From Variovorax sp. MHTC-1 (lineage in GTDB: Bacteria; Pseudomonadota; Gammaproteobacteria; Burkholderiales; Burkholderiaceae_C), in assembly GCF_003984645.1 (NCBI RefSeq), contig NZ_RWKI01000006.1, forward strand, positions 62,001-126,000: a stretch of DNA of 64,000 bases, read 5' to 3'. Every line of letters starts with the position of its first letter. Positions within the stretch are counted from its first letter, which is position 1. The notes under the pieces were generated by a model. The model saw nothing but the letters and a program-made list of their open reading frames with translations, was not told the DNA's origin and searched no databases. Made by a program: the position numbers and the translations under genes. This document shows, one piece after another, positions 1-8,079 of the stretch.

Positions 1-30
1 GGACACCGGCCGAACGCAGGCTGAAAAAAT

Positions 31-2049
31 CTACTGCTTCTTCGCCTTGGCAGCGCCGGCGGCTGCCTCCCGGGAGACCGGCTTCTTCGCCTGGGCCAGC
101 ACGTCCTGGCAATCGGCATCGACGCCGGGGCCGGTTTCGACGGTAGCGAAGAGGGCGAGCAAGGGGTTGATCACACCGAGCGCCAGCGCGGCGATGCCGC
201 GCGTCGCCAGAGGGGCCGCTTCGACGGCGGCGGTGGGCGAAGCGAAGGTGCCGCCGATGAGCAGCGGCGAGCGCAGCGAAAGAATGCTTCTGTCCTTGGG
301 CTCCGGCCGGACCACGAAATCCAGCGTCTCGTTCGCGAGGCTGGCACCGCCGCTCACATTGAAGACCGTGTCCTCGGTGTCGAACACCAGGCTGCGGCCG
401 TTCATCGTGCCCTTGTCTACATCGAAGGCGACCGCGGCGCAGCGCAAGACGACGTTCCGGTCGCCGCGCAGCAGGAACTTGATGATCTCGCCGCCATCCA
501 GGCCCATGAATTCCAGCAGCAGGTTGCTGAACTGTCCTCGGCCGGTGATGGCCGCCACGTCCCCGGAGGAGGTGCCGAGCCAGCTCGCGACCGAGTTTCC
601 GCGCCCGGACAGGTTGATCCGCCCGTCGAGTCTTCCAAAGCTGGTGCGCAGGGTCTCGGCCTTGGGGATCAGGCGGTTGAGCTGCATCGCGCGCACGTCC
701 AGCTTCGCGCGGATGTCTGCCGGGTTCTTTGTGGCATCGATGCGGATCGCGCCGGCCAGCCTGCCGCTGGCGACACCCAGATCGAGTGGGTCGAGCGTCA
801 GCACGCCATCCTTCAGCTTTACCTGCACGCTGCCCTTGTCGAGCGGCAGCTGGCGCACGTTCTGGATGCGGTCGGCCGCGTACTTGACGTCGGCATCCAT
901 GGCGCGCAAGCGCTCGAAGTCCAGAGTGGCGGTGGGCAGCACCTTGCGCCCGGAATCGCGGCGTGCACGCTTGACTTGGGCGACGGTGGGCGGCGGCGCC
1001 ACGCCTTCGATTGCCTTGGCCGAACGCTCGGTCGGCGGCAGGCCGATCAGCGGGCCGAGGTCGTCCATGTCCATCACGCGCGAGCGCAGGCTGCCCGCCA
1101 GGTAAGGCGGCTTCTGTGCCTGGTCGAACTGCATGTCGCCGCCGATATCGGAAAGGCCCAGCTTGCCCTTGAGGCCTTGCACCTCCCACAGCTTCGCACG
1201 CTTTTTCAAGTCGCCGCTGAGGGCATAAGGAGAGGTCTGGGGCAGCGCGATGCCGAGCAGCCCGTACAGATCGCCAAGATTCTGGCCCTTGAGTTCGAAG
1301 CGGGCGTCGACGCCGTCCAGGCTGGCGAGTTCGGCCACGGTGCCTTGCGCCTTCAGCCGGGTCTGGCCCGCGACCGCGCTGATCTCGAGCGGGAACGGCG
1401 GCTGGCCCGCAGCGTTGAGCTGCAGCACGTTGCCGGTACGGCCTTCGGCCGTGAGCGGCTGGCGCTGGTAGCGGCCCTTGATGCGGTAGCTGAGCGGCAT
1501 GTCGCCACGGCTGGTATCGAAGCTGAAATCGGCATGCAGGTCCACGCCCCAATGCTCCGCAAGGAAGTCGAGCCCGCCGCCATCGATTTGCAGGAGCCCG
1601 ATCGTCGGCACCGTTGCTTCATCCGCGGTGTCCTTGCCCAGCGCCCAGGTGCGCCGCCCGTCCTCTTCCATCTGAAGGCCCAGCGAAGGCGAAACCAGGG
1701 CCAGGCGCGGAATCACGACCTTGCGCGCCAGGAGCGGCCACAGCTTGAGTTCCAATTCGGCGCTCTGCGCCCGCACGAGGTAGGGGTCGCGGGCCCAGGA
1801 AGGATTGGCGAATTCGATGCCGTCGAGCTTGACGGTGGCACCGCGCCAGCCGAGATCCACGTCCAGCCGCCGCGTGATCTCGAACTTGCGGCCGGTCTTG
1901 TCGCTGACGTATCGGTTGACCGGCTCCCGCAGCGCGTCCCAGGGGAAGAAAGCCAGCACCAGCAGGAAGGCCGCGAACAGCCCCAGCAGCACCGCGCCAA
2001 GCTTGATCCAGATCGAGCGGCGCGGCGTGGGGGCGGGGGTCGCGGTCAC
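31..2049 (-). CDS. AsmA family protein
   Basis: This is an AsmA-family protein of about 672 residues. AsmA-like proteins are inner-membrane-anchored periplasmic proteins linked to outer-membrane assembly or to lipid transport between membranes. One N-terminal membrane segment (about residues 13-34) is followed by a long periplasmic part rich in beta strands. The C-terminal third has typical AsmA traits, with alternating hydrophobic strands and a segment around LDFVVRPEPKD. The tail is rich in Ala and Lys. The reading frame is open upstream to 2373, but that extension is Arg-rich and implausible. I chose the GTG at 2047-2049, just before the membrane segment and 14 bases after the stop of the small upstream gene. 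The family is clear from the overall pattern; the exact substrate is unknown. Confidence 0.8.
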   Translation of the reverse strand: MTATPAPTPRRSIWIKLGAVLLGLFAAFLLVLAFFPWDALREPVNRYVSDKTGRKFEITRRLDVDLGWRGATVKLDGIEFANPSWARDPYLVRAQSAELELKLWPLLARKVVIPRLALVSPSLGLQMEEDGRRTWALGKDTADEATVPTIGLLQIDGGGLDFLAEHWGVDLHADFSFDTSRGDMPLSYRIKGRYQRQPLTAEGRTGNVLQLNAAGQPPFPLEISAVAGQTRLKAQGTVAELASLDGVDARFELKGQNLGDLYGLLGIALPQTSPYALSGDLKKRAKLWEVQGLKGKLGLSDIGGDMQFDQAQKPPYLAGSLRSRVMDMDDLGPLIGLPPTERSAKAIEGVAPPPTVAQVKRARRDSGRKVLPTATLDFERLRAMDADVKYAADRIQNVRQLPLDKGSVQVKLKDGVLTLDPLDLGVASGRLAGAIRIDATKNPADIRAKLDVRAMQLNRLIPKAETLRTSFGRLDGRINLSGRGNSVASWLGTSSGDVAAITGRGQFSNLLLEFMGLDGGEIIKFLLRGDRNVVLRCAAVAFDVDKGTMNGRSLVFDTEDTVFNVSGGASLANETLDFVVRPEPKDRSILSLRSPLLIGGTFASPTAAVEAAPLATRGIAALALGVINPLLALFATVETGPGVDADCQDVLAQAKKPVSREAAAGAAKAKKQ

Positions 2050-2063
2050 GGCACAGACATCTT

Positions 2064-2255
2064 CTACTTGTCCGGCGTCGAGGTGATGGATGCGGGGGAC
2101 GCGAGGAAGCAGATGGCGGTGAAGCCGACTGCGGCCGCGCTTTTCGCCGCTTCGGCGAGCTTCAGTTCGGCGTTCGCGGTCTCCCCGATCACCACGACTG
2201 CGGCGGCCGCCAGGGTCAGGAGGCCGACGGCCACGTAGTTCCACACGATGTTCAT
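2064..2255 (-). CDS. Small membrane protein of unknown function
   Basis: This short gene encodes 63 residues starting MNIVWNYVAVG. A GGAAGG ribosome-binding site lies just upstream. The protein is almost entirely hydrophobic or small residues: one membrane helix at about residues 5-22, a short charged stretch (GETANAELKLAEAAKSA), then a second, weaker hydrophobic stretch. It ends 14 bases before the AsmA-family gene on the same strand, so the two are probably cotranscribed. I do not recognise a family. It is reported because it has a good start signal, no competing gene, and a plausible membrane-protein composition. Confidence 0.55.
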   Translation of the reverse strand: MNIVWNYVAVGLLTLAAAAVVVIGETANAELKLAEAAKSAAAVGFTAICFLASPASITSTPDK

Positions 2256-2534
2256 CTCGGCGCCTTCCGTTGGAGAAAGATGCAGAGCCCCGGAGCGATC
2301 CACATCGGGATCGACGGTAGCCGGGCGCTCCCGGCACCGGGGTCGGCGCTAGACCGCAGCCGATGTGCGGCAAAGCCTACGGTCGGAAATCATTCGCGCC
2401 CGTAAGAACAAGCCTACAGCCGCAGGGCGCCGAACGCTGCATGATGCGGGCTGTTGATTTGTAGCATTTTGCGAATCGGCCTGCGCATGGACATGATCCA
2501 CGGAGCTTGATCGCCAGAGAGACGCCGGTTCTCC

Positions 2535-2939
2535 ATGGACCCCAGATTGAAAACCTACATCGTCGAAGACAACGTCACGATCCGCGAGAATCTCGTCGGT
2601 ACTCTGGAGGAACTCACCTGCATCTCAGCCGTTGGTTTCGCCGAGACCGAGACGGAAGCCGTCCGCTGGCTGACCGAGAACAACGACCAATGGGAGCTGG
2701 CCATCGTCGATCTGTTCCTGAAGCAAGGCAGCGGCCTGGGCGTGCTGCAGGCTTGCGTGTCGCGCCGGCCCGACCAGAAAGTGGTGGTGCTCAGCAACTA
2801 CGCCACCCCCGACATACGCAAACGCTGTGCCCAGTTCGGCGTCGACGCCGTGTTCGACAAGTCGAACGAGATCGACGCGCTGATCGACTTCTGCATCGAG
2901 CAGTCCTCCGCGCTTCGCCAGCCGTCCAGCTCGAGTTGA
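2535..2939 (+). CDS. Stand-alone response regulator receiver protein
   Basis: This is a CheY-like single receiver domain of 134 residues with no output domain. The acidic pocket residues E11 and D12, the phosphoacceptor D59 (AIVDLFLK), S87 (VLSNYA) and K109 (VFDKSNE) are all in the expected places. After the receiver there is only a short Ser-rich tail. It would act by binding a partner or by competing for phosphate with other receivers. The gene lies on the plus strand beside a NarL-type regulator (minus strand) and a histidine kinase (plus strand), so these three probably form one signalling unit. The preceding 280 bases hold no other gene and probably contain its promoter. Confidence 0.85.
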   Translation: MDPRLKTYIVEDNVTIRENLVGTLEELTCISAVGFAETETEAVRWLTENNDQWELAIVDLFLKQGSGLGVLQACVSRRPDQKVVVLSNYATPDIRKRCAQFGVDAVFDKSNEIDALIDFCIEQSSALRQPSSSS

Positions 2940-3009
2940 CGCCGCACGTCGAACGATGGCCCTTTCCAGCTTGCGGCAACCCCGCGGGGACGGCGCCGCC
3001 GCCGGAATC

Positions 3010-3642
3010 TCAATCGATCAACTTGTTCTTCAGCGCGTAGTACGTCAGGTCGCTGTTGGAGGAGAGATTCATCTTCTCCATCAGGCGCGTGCGGTAGGTA
3101 CTGACGGTCTTGACGGAAAGCGAGAGCGTCTTGGCAATGTCCCCCGCCGTTTCGCCCTTAGCCAGCTTCAGGAACACCTGGAACTCGCGTTCCGACAGCT
3201 GCTCATGCGGTGCCGCGTCGTCCTTGCGGTCGAGCTGGCGCGCCAGCAGCTCGGCCACGGCCGGCGTGATGTAGCGGCGACCCAGCGAGATGGTGCGGAT
3301 CGCGTTCACGATCTCCATCGGGTCGCACTCCTTGTTGAGGTAGCCGCTCGCGCCCTGACGGATCAGGTTCATCGCGTAGTGCTCCTCGGGATAGCCGCTC
3401 AGGATGAGGATGCCGACGTCCGGCGCCTTGGCGCGGATCATCGCCAGAGCATCGATCCCGCTTTGTCCCGGCATCGAGAGATCCATCACGAGCACATCCA
3501 GCTCCGTGGTGCGCACGAGTTCGATCGCCTCGCGTCCGCTGGCCGCCTCCCCTGCCACGCGCAGGTCGACGTGCTCCGAGAAGAACTGGCGCAAGCCGGA
3601 GCGCACGATGGCGTGGTCGTCCACAATTCCGATCTTGATCAT
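3010..3642 (-). CDS. NarL/FixJ-family response regulator
   Basis: This is a 210-residue two-domain regulator. The receiver domain (1-120) has D8, D9, the phosphoacceptor D54 (VLVMDLSMPG), S82 and K104. The C-terminal LuxR-type helix-turn-helix covers about 147-208, with LSEREFQVFLKLAKGE at its start and the recognition-helix region VKTVSTYRTRLMEKM. It is divergent from the histidine kinase at 3750, with 107 bases between them, which is a common arrangement for a kinase-regulator pair with a shared regulatory region. Likely targets are the neighbouring stress genes, but that is inferred from position only. No autoregulatory site could be recognised by eye. Confidence 0.9.
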   Translation of the reverse strand: MIKIGIVDDHAIVRSGLRQFFSEHVDLRVAGEAASGREAIELVRTTELDVLVMDLSMPGQSGIDALAMIRAKAPDVGILILSGYPEEHYAMNLIRQGASGYLNKECDPMEIVNAIRTISLGRRYITPAVAELLARQLDRKDDAAPHEQLSEREFQVFLKLAKGETAGDIAKTLSLSVKTVSTYRTRLMEKMNLSSNSDLTYYALKNKLID

Positions 3643-3749
3643 CTGGTACCTTCTTTATCGTTTCGCGGCTTCTTGCGTCGCGGCATGCCGCCCCCTGATC
3701 CACGTCGATTATTCCCGAATTTGAACCGTCCGCACCTCGCGGAGACCCC

Positions 3750-5108
3750 ATGCGCTGGTTAGCTTTCCCGAAGATGGCCCTCGGCCTCACGCTAGCGACG
3801 CTCGCAGCGCTCGTGCTCGTGGGCATCAACGAGGCCGGCTACCGCCAGTCCACCCGGGCCCTGACCGACGTCGGCGAGGCACAGCGTGTGCGCCTGGTGC
3901 TCAACCAGCTTCTGCAGAACATCATCGATGCCGAAACGGGCCAGCGCGGCTATCTGTTGACGGGGGAGGCACGCTACCGCGAGCCGTATGACGTCGCCGT
4001 CAAGCAGGTGGATGGTCAACTGGCCGCCCTGCAGGTGCTCTATACCGGGAAGCCCGCCGAGACCGCGCGCCTGGCCCAGCTCTCGAAGCACGTCGCGCGC
4101 AAGCTCGCAGAGATGGACATGAGCGTGCGGCTGCGACGCGAGGGCAACGACGACGCCTGGAAGTTCGTCATCACGACCGACGTCGGCCGCGAGGAGATGG
4201 AAGCTATCCGCCAGCAGGCCGGCGAACTGATCTCGATCAGCAACCAGGCGCTGATGCTGGGGCAGGTTCAGATCGCGAAGTCGCTGCACTTCGCGCGCAT
4301 CGGCATCGGGCTCGTGGCGTTGGCTGGCCTGCTGGCCTTCTACCTGTACTTGCGCCAGACCCATGCGCTGCGCTCGGCCGGCGAGCGGCAGCAGGAGGCG
4401 CTGCAGCGCGAACGCAATGCACTGGAGGACGAGGTGCGCGAACGCACCGCGACGCTGGCCGAACTCGCCACCCACCTGCAGCAGGTGCGGGAAAGCGAGC
4501 GCGGCTTCCTGGCGCGCGAGCTGCACGACGAGCTGGGCTCGCTGCTGACCGCGGCCAAGCTCGACGTGGCGCGCCTGAAGTCCCGACTCGCGGATTCGCC
4601 GGACGCGACCCAGCGGCTGCAGCATCTGAACGAGCTCCTCAACAGCGGCATCGCGCTCAAGCGCAGGATCATCGAAGACCTGAGGCCCTCGTCGTTGGCC
4701 AACCTCGGGCTCATCGCTTCGCTCGAAATCCTCGGCCGCGAATTCGCCGAGCGCTCGGGAATGGAAATCGAGATGGTGCTCGAGCCGGTGACGCTCAACG
4801 AAGCCGATCAGCTCACCATCTATCGCATGGTTCAGGAAAGCCTCACCAACATCAGCAAGTACGCCCAGGCGAGCGAAGCCAGCATCGTCATGAAGAACTA
4901 CGGCAACCACGTGATCGTGGAAGTCGCCGACAACGGCAAGGGCTTCGACATCCGCAGCACCCGGCCTTCGGCCCACGGCTTGGCAGGCATGCGGCATCGC
5001 GTCGAGGCCGCCAAGGGAAGGCTCACCGTTTCGTCGGCGCCCGGCCAGGGAACGCGCCTGAGCGCGATGCTTCCTGCCTCCCCGGCTTCTTCTTCCCAGG
5101 CAGCCTGA
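3750..5108 (+). CDS. CHASE3-domain sensor histidine kinase (HisKA_3/NarX type)
   Basis: This is a 452-residue membrane sensor kinase. A first membrane helix (about 8-26) and a second (about 181-201) enclose a periplasmic CHASE3-like domain, recognisable by the IIDAETGQRGYLLTGE signature at 58-73. A coiled coil (about 205-245) leads to a HisKA_3 dimerisation domain with the phosphoacceptor H259 in ARELHDELGS. The ATPase domain has the N box ESLTNISKYA around N367, a G1 box DNGKGFD at 394-400 and a G2 region around HGLAGMRHRV. This kinase class pairs with NarL-type regulators, matching the divergent gene at 3010-3642. The signal sensed is unknown. Confidence 0.92.
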   Translation: MRWLAFPKMALGLTLATLAALVLVGINEAGYRQSTRALTDVGEAQRVRLVLNQLLQNIIDAETGQRGYLLTGEARYREPYDVAVKQVDGQLAALQVLYTGKPAETARLAQLSKHVARKLAEMDMSVRLRREGNDDAWKFVITTDVGREEMEAIRQQAGELISISNQALMLGQVQIAKSLHFARIGIGLVALAGLLAFYLYLRQTHALRSAGERQQEALQRERNALEDEVRERTATLAELATHLQQVRESERGFLARELHDELGSLLTAAKLDVARLKSRLADSPDATQRLQHLNELLNSGIALKRRIIEDLRPSSLANLGLIASLEILGREFAERSGMEIEMVLEPVTLNEADQLTIYRMVQESLTNISKYAQASEASIVMKNYGNHVIVEVADNGKGFDIRSTRPSAHGLAGMRHRVEAAKGRLTVSSAPGQGTRLSAMLPASPASSSQAA

Positions 5109-5292
5109 ATACGCTGCTGCTCGAGAGCAGCCGGCTGTGATTCGACCCTCTCCTACGCCCCCAGGCCGCTGCTGCTGACAGGGCTGCGGCGCCCCCCCAC
5201 TTAACGTGAATCCCCACACCGTTTCAACCTCTGGACCGGCCGCCATCGGCCGCCATTCACAACGACGAGACCATCCTCCAAAGGAGCTCAGC

Positions 5293-5454
5293 ATGTTGTA
5301 TTACGCAGTCGTATTCCTGGTCATCGCCCTGATCGCCGCGCTGTTCGGCTTTGGCGGCATCGCGGCCAGCGCCGTCGGCATCGCCAAAATACTTTTCGTG
5401 ATCTTCATCGTCCTGGCCCTCGCCAGCTTCATCGCGGGCTTGATGCGACGATGA
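5293..5454 (+). CDS. DUF1328 (UPF0391, YtjA-like) small membrane protein
   Basis: This 53-residue protein is almost wholly hydrophobic, with two membrane helices separated by a Gly/Ala-rich turn ([18 protein letters not shown]) and ending in MRR. That is the typical pattern and length of the DUF1328/YtjA family, which is common in stress-response neighbourhoods and has no established biochemical role. The start is the ATG at 5293, seven bases after a strong AAGGAG site at 5281-5286. The 184 bases before it, back to the kinase gene, hold a GCTGCT/AGCAGC hairpin near 5116-5131 without a U tract, and no gene. Confidence 0.85.
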   Translation: MLYYAVVFLVIALIAALFGFGGIAASAVGIAKILFVIFIVLALASFIAGLMRR

Positions 5455-5507
5455 CAGCGTCGTTACGATGAGCAGCTTCTTACAACAATCTCCCGGAAGG
5501 ACAATTC

Positions 5508-5885
5508 ATGAACACGACCACCAAGACCCCTTCGCAGATCGCCGAAGAGGCGCGCCAAACCGCCAATGACGCCATCGATACCACGCGCGCCTACGCGCAG
5601 AACGCAGTGAACGCCGCCGGAGAGAAGGTCCGTGACCTGCGCCGCGACGCAGAGCCCGCCGTAGAGCAGATCGCGGCACGTGTGCAGCAGGCGGTGCAGC
5701 GCGGCCTCGATGCCGCCTCGACGACCAGCGCGCGCGCGCAACGCCGCCTCGAACAGGCTGCCGATGTCACCGGCAAGTACATCGCCGACCAGCCGGTTCG
5801 CTCCGTGCTCGTCGCCGCCGCGGCCGGTGCCGCCATCACGGCGCTGATCGTGCTTGCCAGCCGCCGCAGCCGGGACGACTATTGA
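5508..5885 (+). CDS. DUF883 family (YqjD/ElaB-like) membrane-anchored protein
   Basis: This is a 125-residue protein with a long charged helical N-terminal part (about 1-90, rich in Ala, Glu, Arg, Gln) and one C-terminal membrane helix with small-residue spacing (VAAAAGAAITALIVLASRR). The conserved YIADQPVRS segment just before the helix marks it as the YqjD/ElaB/DUF883 family. Such tail-anchored inner-membrane proteins have been linked to stationary-phase ribosome binding in E. coli. A GGAAGGA site precedes the ATG. It heads a run with the YqjE-like gene and the 148-residue protein that follow, resembling the enterobacterial yqjDEK order. Confidence 0.82.
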   Translation: MNTTTKTPSQIAEEARQTANDAIDTTRAYAQNAVNAAGEKVRDLRRDAEPAVEQIAARVQQAVQRGLDAASTTSARAQRRLEQAADVTGKYIADQPVRSVLVAAAAGAAITALIVLASRRSRDDY

Positions 5886-5923
5886 TCTGAAATTCCGCCG
5901 CCTCCACCGCTGCCTGCAGCACC

Positions 5924-6301
5924 ATGCTTCATCCCATTTTCTCCACGGTGCTCGGGCATCCGGGGTTGATTGCCGAACACCTCGGCAACTATGCGGCGTT
6001 GATCAAGGACGAGGCGGCAGAAGCGAGCCGCGGATTGATCGCGCGGGCTGTCGCGGGCGTGCTCGCGGCGGTGAGCGCGATGCTTGCCTTGGGCCTGATC
6101 GGCATGGCCGTCATGCTCGGCGTACTTCATGGCTTCCATTGGGTGCTGGTCATCGTTCCGGGCGTCGCGGTGCTCGTGGCCATCGTGTCGGCCTATGTCG
6201 CTTCGCGCCCCAGTGAGTTTCACGGTTTCAACGAGCTGAGGGCTCAGCTCGACGCGGACGTGCGGGCGCTCCACGCGGCGGGGGAACGCCATGGCCGTTG
6301 A
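5924..6301 (+). CDS. Phage holin superfamily III / DUF1469 (YqjE-like) membrane protein
   Basis: This protein has 125 residues: an amphipathic N-terminal part with LIKDEAAEASRGLIARAV, followed by two membrane helices (about 42-68 and 70-93), and a charged C-terminal tail. The pattern matches the YqjE/DUF1469 group, whose members are housekeeping membrane proteins despite the holin-related family name. It follows the YqjD-like gene by 38 bases and its last 11 bases overlap the next gene, so the three are very likely cotranscribed. There is no sign of a phage lysis cassette nearby, so a holin function is not suggested. Confidence 0.75.
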   Translation: MLHPIFSTVLGHPGLIAEHLGNYAALIKDEAAEASRGLIARAVAGVLAAVSAMLALGLIGMAVMLGVLHGFHWVLVIVPGVAVLVAIVSAYVASRPSEFHGFNELRAQLDADVRALHAAGERHGR

Positions 6302-6737
6302 ACGGCACGAACTGACGCCGCAGCAGAGGCTCGCGATCTCGCGCCGCGCCCTTGTTCATGAGCTCCAGGGCGGCGAAACCGAGATCGAGGAACCCACGCC
6401 GTCGGCCACCCAGCGGCAACGACGCGCCGGCATCTTCGACCAGGTCCCGTGGATATCGATGGCGCGCAGGGTCACGCAGCGGTGGTGGCGCAGGCATCCG
6501 GCCAATGCAGTCGGCCAGTTGGCACGGCCGCTGCTGGATCGCTATGCGCGCGAACAGCCGGTCAAGCTGATGGCAGCGGCGGCAGCTGCCGGCGGGCTGA
6601 TCGTGCTGGCCAAACCCTGGCGGCTGCTGTCGATCACTGCGGTGCTCGCTGCCGTCCTCAAGACCTCGGACGTGGCAGACATCGTGACGACGTTGATGCA
6701 CAAGAACCCAAGCCCCCCACGAAAGGATTCGGAATGA
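6291..6737 (+). CDS. Uncharacterised protein in YqjD/YqjE-like operon
   Basis: This is a 148-residue protein I do not recognise beyond its position, which corresponds to yqjK in enterobacteria. The first 75 residues are polar and Arg/Gln/Glu-rich. A hydrophobic segment (about 95-125, including MAAAAAAAGGLIVLA and LLSITAVLAAVLK) probably forms one or two membrane helices, and the tail is charged. The start ATG at 6291 has GGGGAAC upstream and overlaps the preceding gene by 11 bases. Its stop codon overlaps the start of the ferritin-like gene (ATGA), so translation of that gene is probably coupled to this one. Confidence 0.65.
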   Translation: MAVERHELTPQQRLAISRRALVHELQGGETEIEEPTPSATQRQRRAGIFDQVPWISMARRVTQRWWRRHPANAVGQLARPLLDRYAREQPVKLMAAAAAAGGLIVLAKPWRLLSITAVLAAVLKTSDVADIVTTLMHKNPSPPRKDSE

Positions 6738-7279
6738 ATACGGCAATCAAGGAGCGCCCGGAGCATCTGACGCTCGACCAAGCCGCGATCGATGCGGCCT
6801 CTCAGCATCTCGACGACGGCGCCGTGACGCCCAGCTACGGGCCGTGGCGCGACGACATCGTCAAGCTGCTCAATGACGCGTTGGCCACAGAGCTGGTCTG
6901 CGTGCTGCGCTACAAGCGCCACTACTTCACCGCCAACGGCGTGGCCTCGCCGGCGATCGCCGAAGAGTTTCTCGTGCATGCGAACGAAGAGTCTGCCCAC
7001 TCCGACAGGATCGCGGAGCGCATCGTGCAGCTCGGCGGCGAGCCTGACTTCAATCCCAGGACATTGCTCGACCGCAGCCACGCGGACTACGACGATGCCC
7101 TGGATCTCCAGGCCATGGTGCGCGCCAACCTGGTGGCTGAACGCATCGCCATCGAAACCTACCGGCAGATGATCTCGCTCGTCGGCGACAAGGATCCGAC
7201 GACGCGCCGCATGCTCGAAGAAATTCTCACCGACGAAGAAGAGCACGCCGACGAACTGAAGGACTGGCTCGGCCATTGA
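6734..7279 (+). CDS. Ferritin-like (bacterioferritin/Dps-type) iron-binding protein
   Basis: This 181-residue four-helix protein of the ferritin superfamily probably stores iron or detoxifies iron and peroxide. Di-iron ligands can be placed at E53 (LATELVC), E86 with H89 (NEESAH), E136 (NLVAERIAIE) and E170 with H171 (DEEEHADE). The length is a little above that of bacterioferritin (about 158), because of an N-terminal extension of about 35 residues. It starts in an ATGA overlap with the previous gene, with AAAGGA upstream. A strong bidirectional terminator follows. Whether it forms a heme-binding 24-mer or a Dps-like 12-mer cannot be judged from sequence. Confidence 0.85.
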   Translation: MNTAIKERPEHLTLDQAAIDAASQHLDDGAVTPSYGPWRDDIVKLLNDALATELVCVLRYKRHYFTANGVASPAIAEEFLVHANEESAHSDRIAERIVQLGGEPDFNPRTLLDRSHADYDDALDLQAMVRANLVAERIAIETYRQMISLVGDKDPTTRRMLEEILTDEEEHADELKDWLGH

Positions 7280-7295
7280 ACGCAGCCCAGGCAAG

Positions 7296-7331
7296 CCAAG
7301 AAAAAGCCCGGTCGCCCGGGCTTTTTCTTGG
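7296..7331. terminator. Bidirectional rho-independent terminator
   Basis: The two 16-base arms (7296-7311 and 7316-7331) are perfectly complementary, with loop TCGC. The arms carry CCGGGC next to a run of five T on each strand, so the element can stop transcription from the ferritin-like gene (plus) and from the BON gene (minus), which converge here. Confidence 0.92.
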
Positions 7332-7357
7332 GTTGCGAGTGAGACGAGGCGAGCCGT

Positions 7358-7813
7358 CTACGACTTCACTTCCAGCTGGTTGTCGACCGAGTTGACGCCC
7401 TTCACGTTCTTGGCGATCTCTTCGGCACGCGACTTGGCCGCTGCGTTCGGCGCAGGTCCCTTGAGCATGACGATCCCGCCCTTGGTGTCAACGTCGATCT
7501 TGATCGCGCTCAGGTCGGGATCCTTCGCGAGGCCGGCCGAGACAGCAGCCGTGATCGAAGCATCGTCGACGCTCGTCGCCACAGCGGCTCCCGCGTCCGT
7601 CGCAGCTTCCTTCGCCCCCGCAGCGGAAGACTCGGTCTTGGCCTTGGCGTCTGCGCCGGCCCGCTCGGTCTTCGCGACGGCGGAATCCAGTTTTTCGCCC
7701 GCCGTCTCGTTGCTGCCCTTGTTGCACCCCCCGAGCGCGAGAGCGCCGCCCGCGAGCATCAGCGCCGCCACCCAAGTAGGAGCGCGTTTGAAAGTCGGAT
7801 TGAGTTGGATCAT
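7358..7813 (-). CDS. BON-domain lipoprotein
   Basis: This is a 151-residue secreted lipoprotein. The N-terminal signal has a lipobox LALGGC with the acylated Cys at residue 30. A low-complexity Ala/Lys/Glu/Thr linker (about 33-82) follows, and then a single BON domain (about 83-150; DDASITAAVSAGLAKDPDLS, with later GIVMLKGPAPN and VDNQLEV). BON domains bind phospholipid or envelope components; relatives include OsmY and parts of BamE-neighbouring proteins. The gene is followed on the same strand by no other gene before the terminator at 7296. It lies 33 bases downstream of csbD, so the two probably form a stress-induced operon. Confidence 0.85.
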   Translation of the reverse strand: MIQLNPTFKRAPTWVAALMLAGGALALGGCNKGSNETAGEKLDSAVAKTERAGADAKAKTESSAAGAKEAATDAGAAVATSVDDASITAAVSAGLAKDPDLSAIKIDVDTKGGIVMLKGPAPNAAAKSRAEEIAKNVKGVNSVDNQLEVKS

Positions 7814-7846
7814 CTGGAAAACTCCTGTCGATCGAATGAATAAGCG

Positions 7847-8044
7847 TCAGAGCTTGTCCGCGCCGCGCTTGATGGCGTCCTTGGCCTTCTCCTTGGCATC
7901 GCCGTAGGTGCTTTGCACCTTGCCGCCGGCCTGCTCGACCACGCCTTCGCTCTGCAGCTTCTCGCTGCCGCCGACCTTGCCGGCCGCTTCCTTGAGCTTG
8001 CCCTTGGCTTGATCGACGCGGCCTGCCACTTGGTCCTTGTTCAT
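7847..8044 (-). CDS. CsbD family general stress protein
   Basis: This 65-residue hydrophilic protein has the CsbD pattern: MNKDQVAGRVDQAKGKLKEA at the start, then a repeated A-G-K-V rhythm and AKEKAKDAIKRGADKL at the end. CsbD/YjbJ proteins are among the most abundant stress-induced small proteins in bacteria and are poorly understood biochemically. The start at 8044 has an AAGGAAG site upstream. An inverted repeat (8080-8097) lies 35 bases upstream of the start and could be an operator. The BON lipoprotein gene follows on the same strand. Confidence 0.88.
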   Translation of the reverse strand: MNKDQVAGRVDQAKGKLKEAAGKVGGSEKLQSEGVVEQAGGKVQSTYGDAKEKAKDAIKRGADKL

Positions 8045-8079
8045 GTCGCTTCCTTCGCAAGATGGGATGGGATGAACCG

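Noticed and set aside
2050-2373. N-terminal extension of the AsmA-family protein up to the ATG at 2373
   Set aside because: The extension is Arg-rich and hydrophilic, overlaps the 63-residue membrane protein in another frame, and would put 120 residues before the membrane anchor.
5116-5131. GCTGCT/AGCAGC hairpin after the histidine kinase as a terminator
   Set aside because: It has only six pairs and no T tract after it.
5924-6301. Holin gene as a sign of prophage
   Set aside because: The family name is historical. There is no endolysin, capsid or tail gene nearby, and the neighbours are YqjD-like and ferritin-like stress genes.
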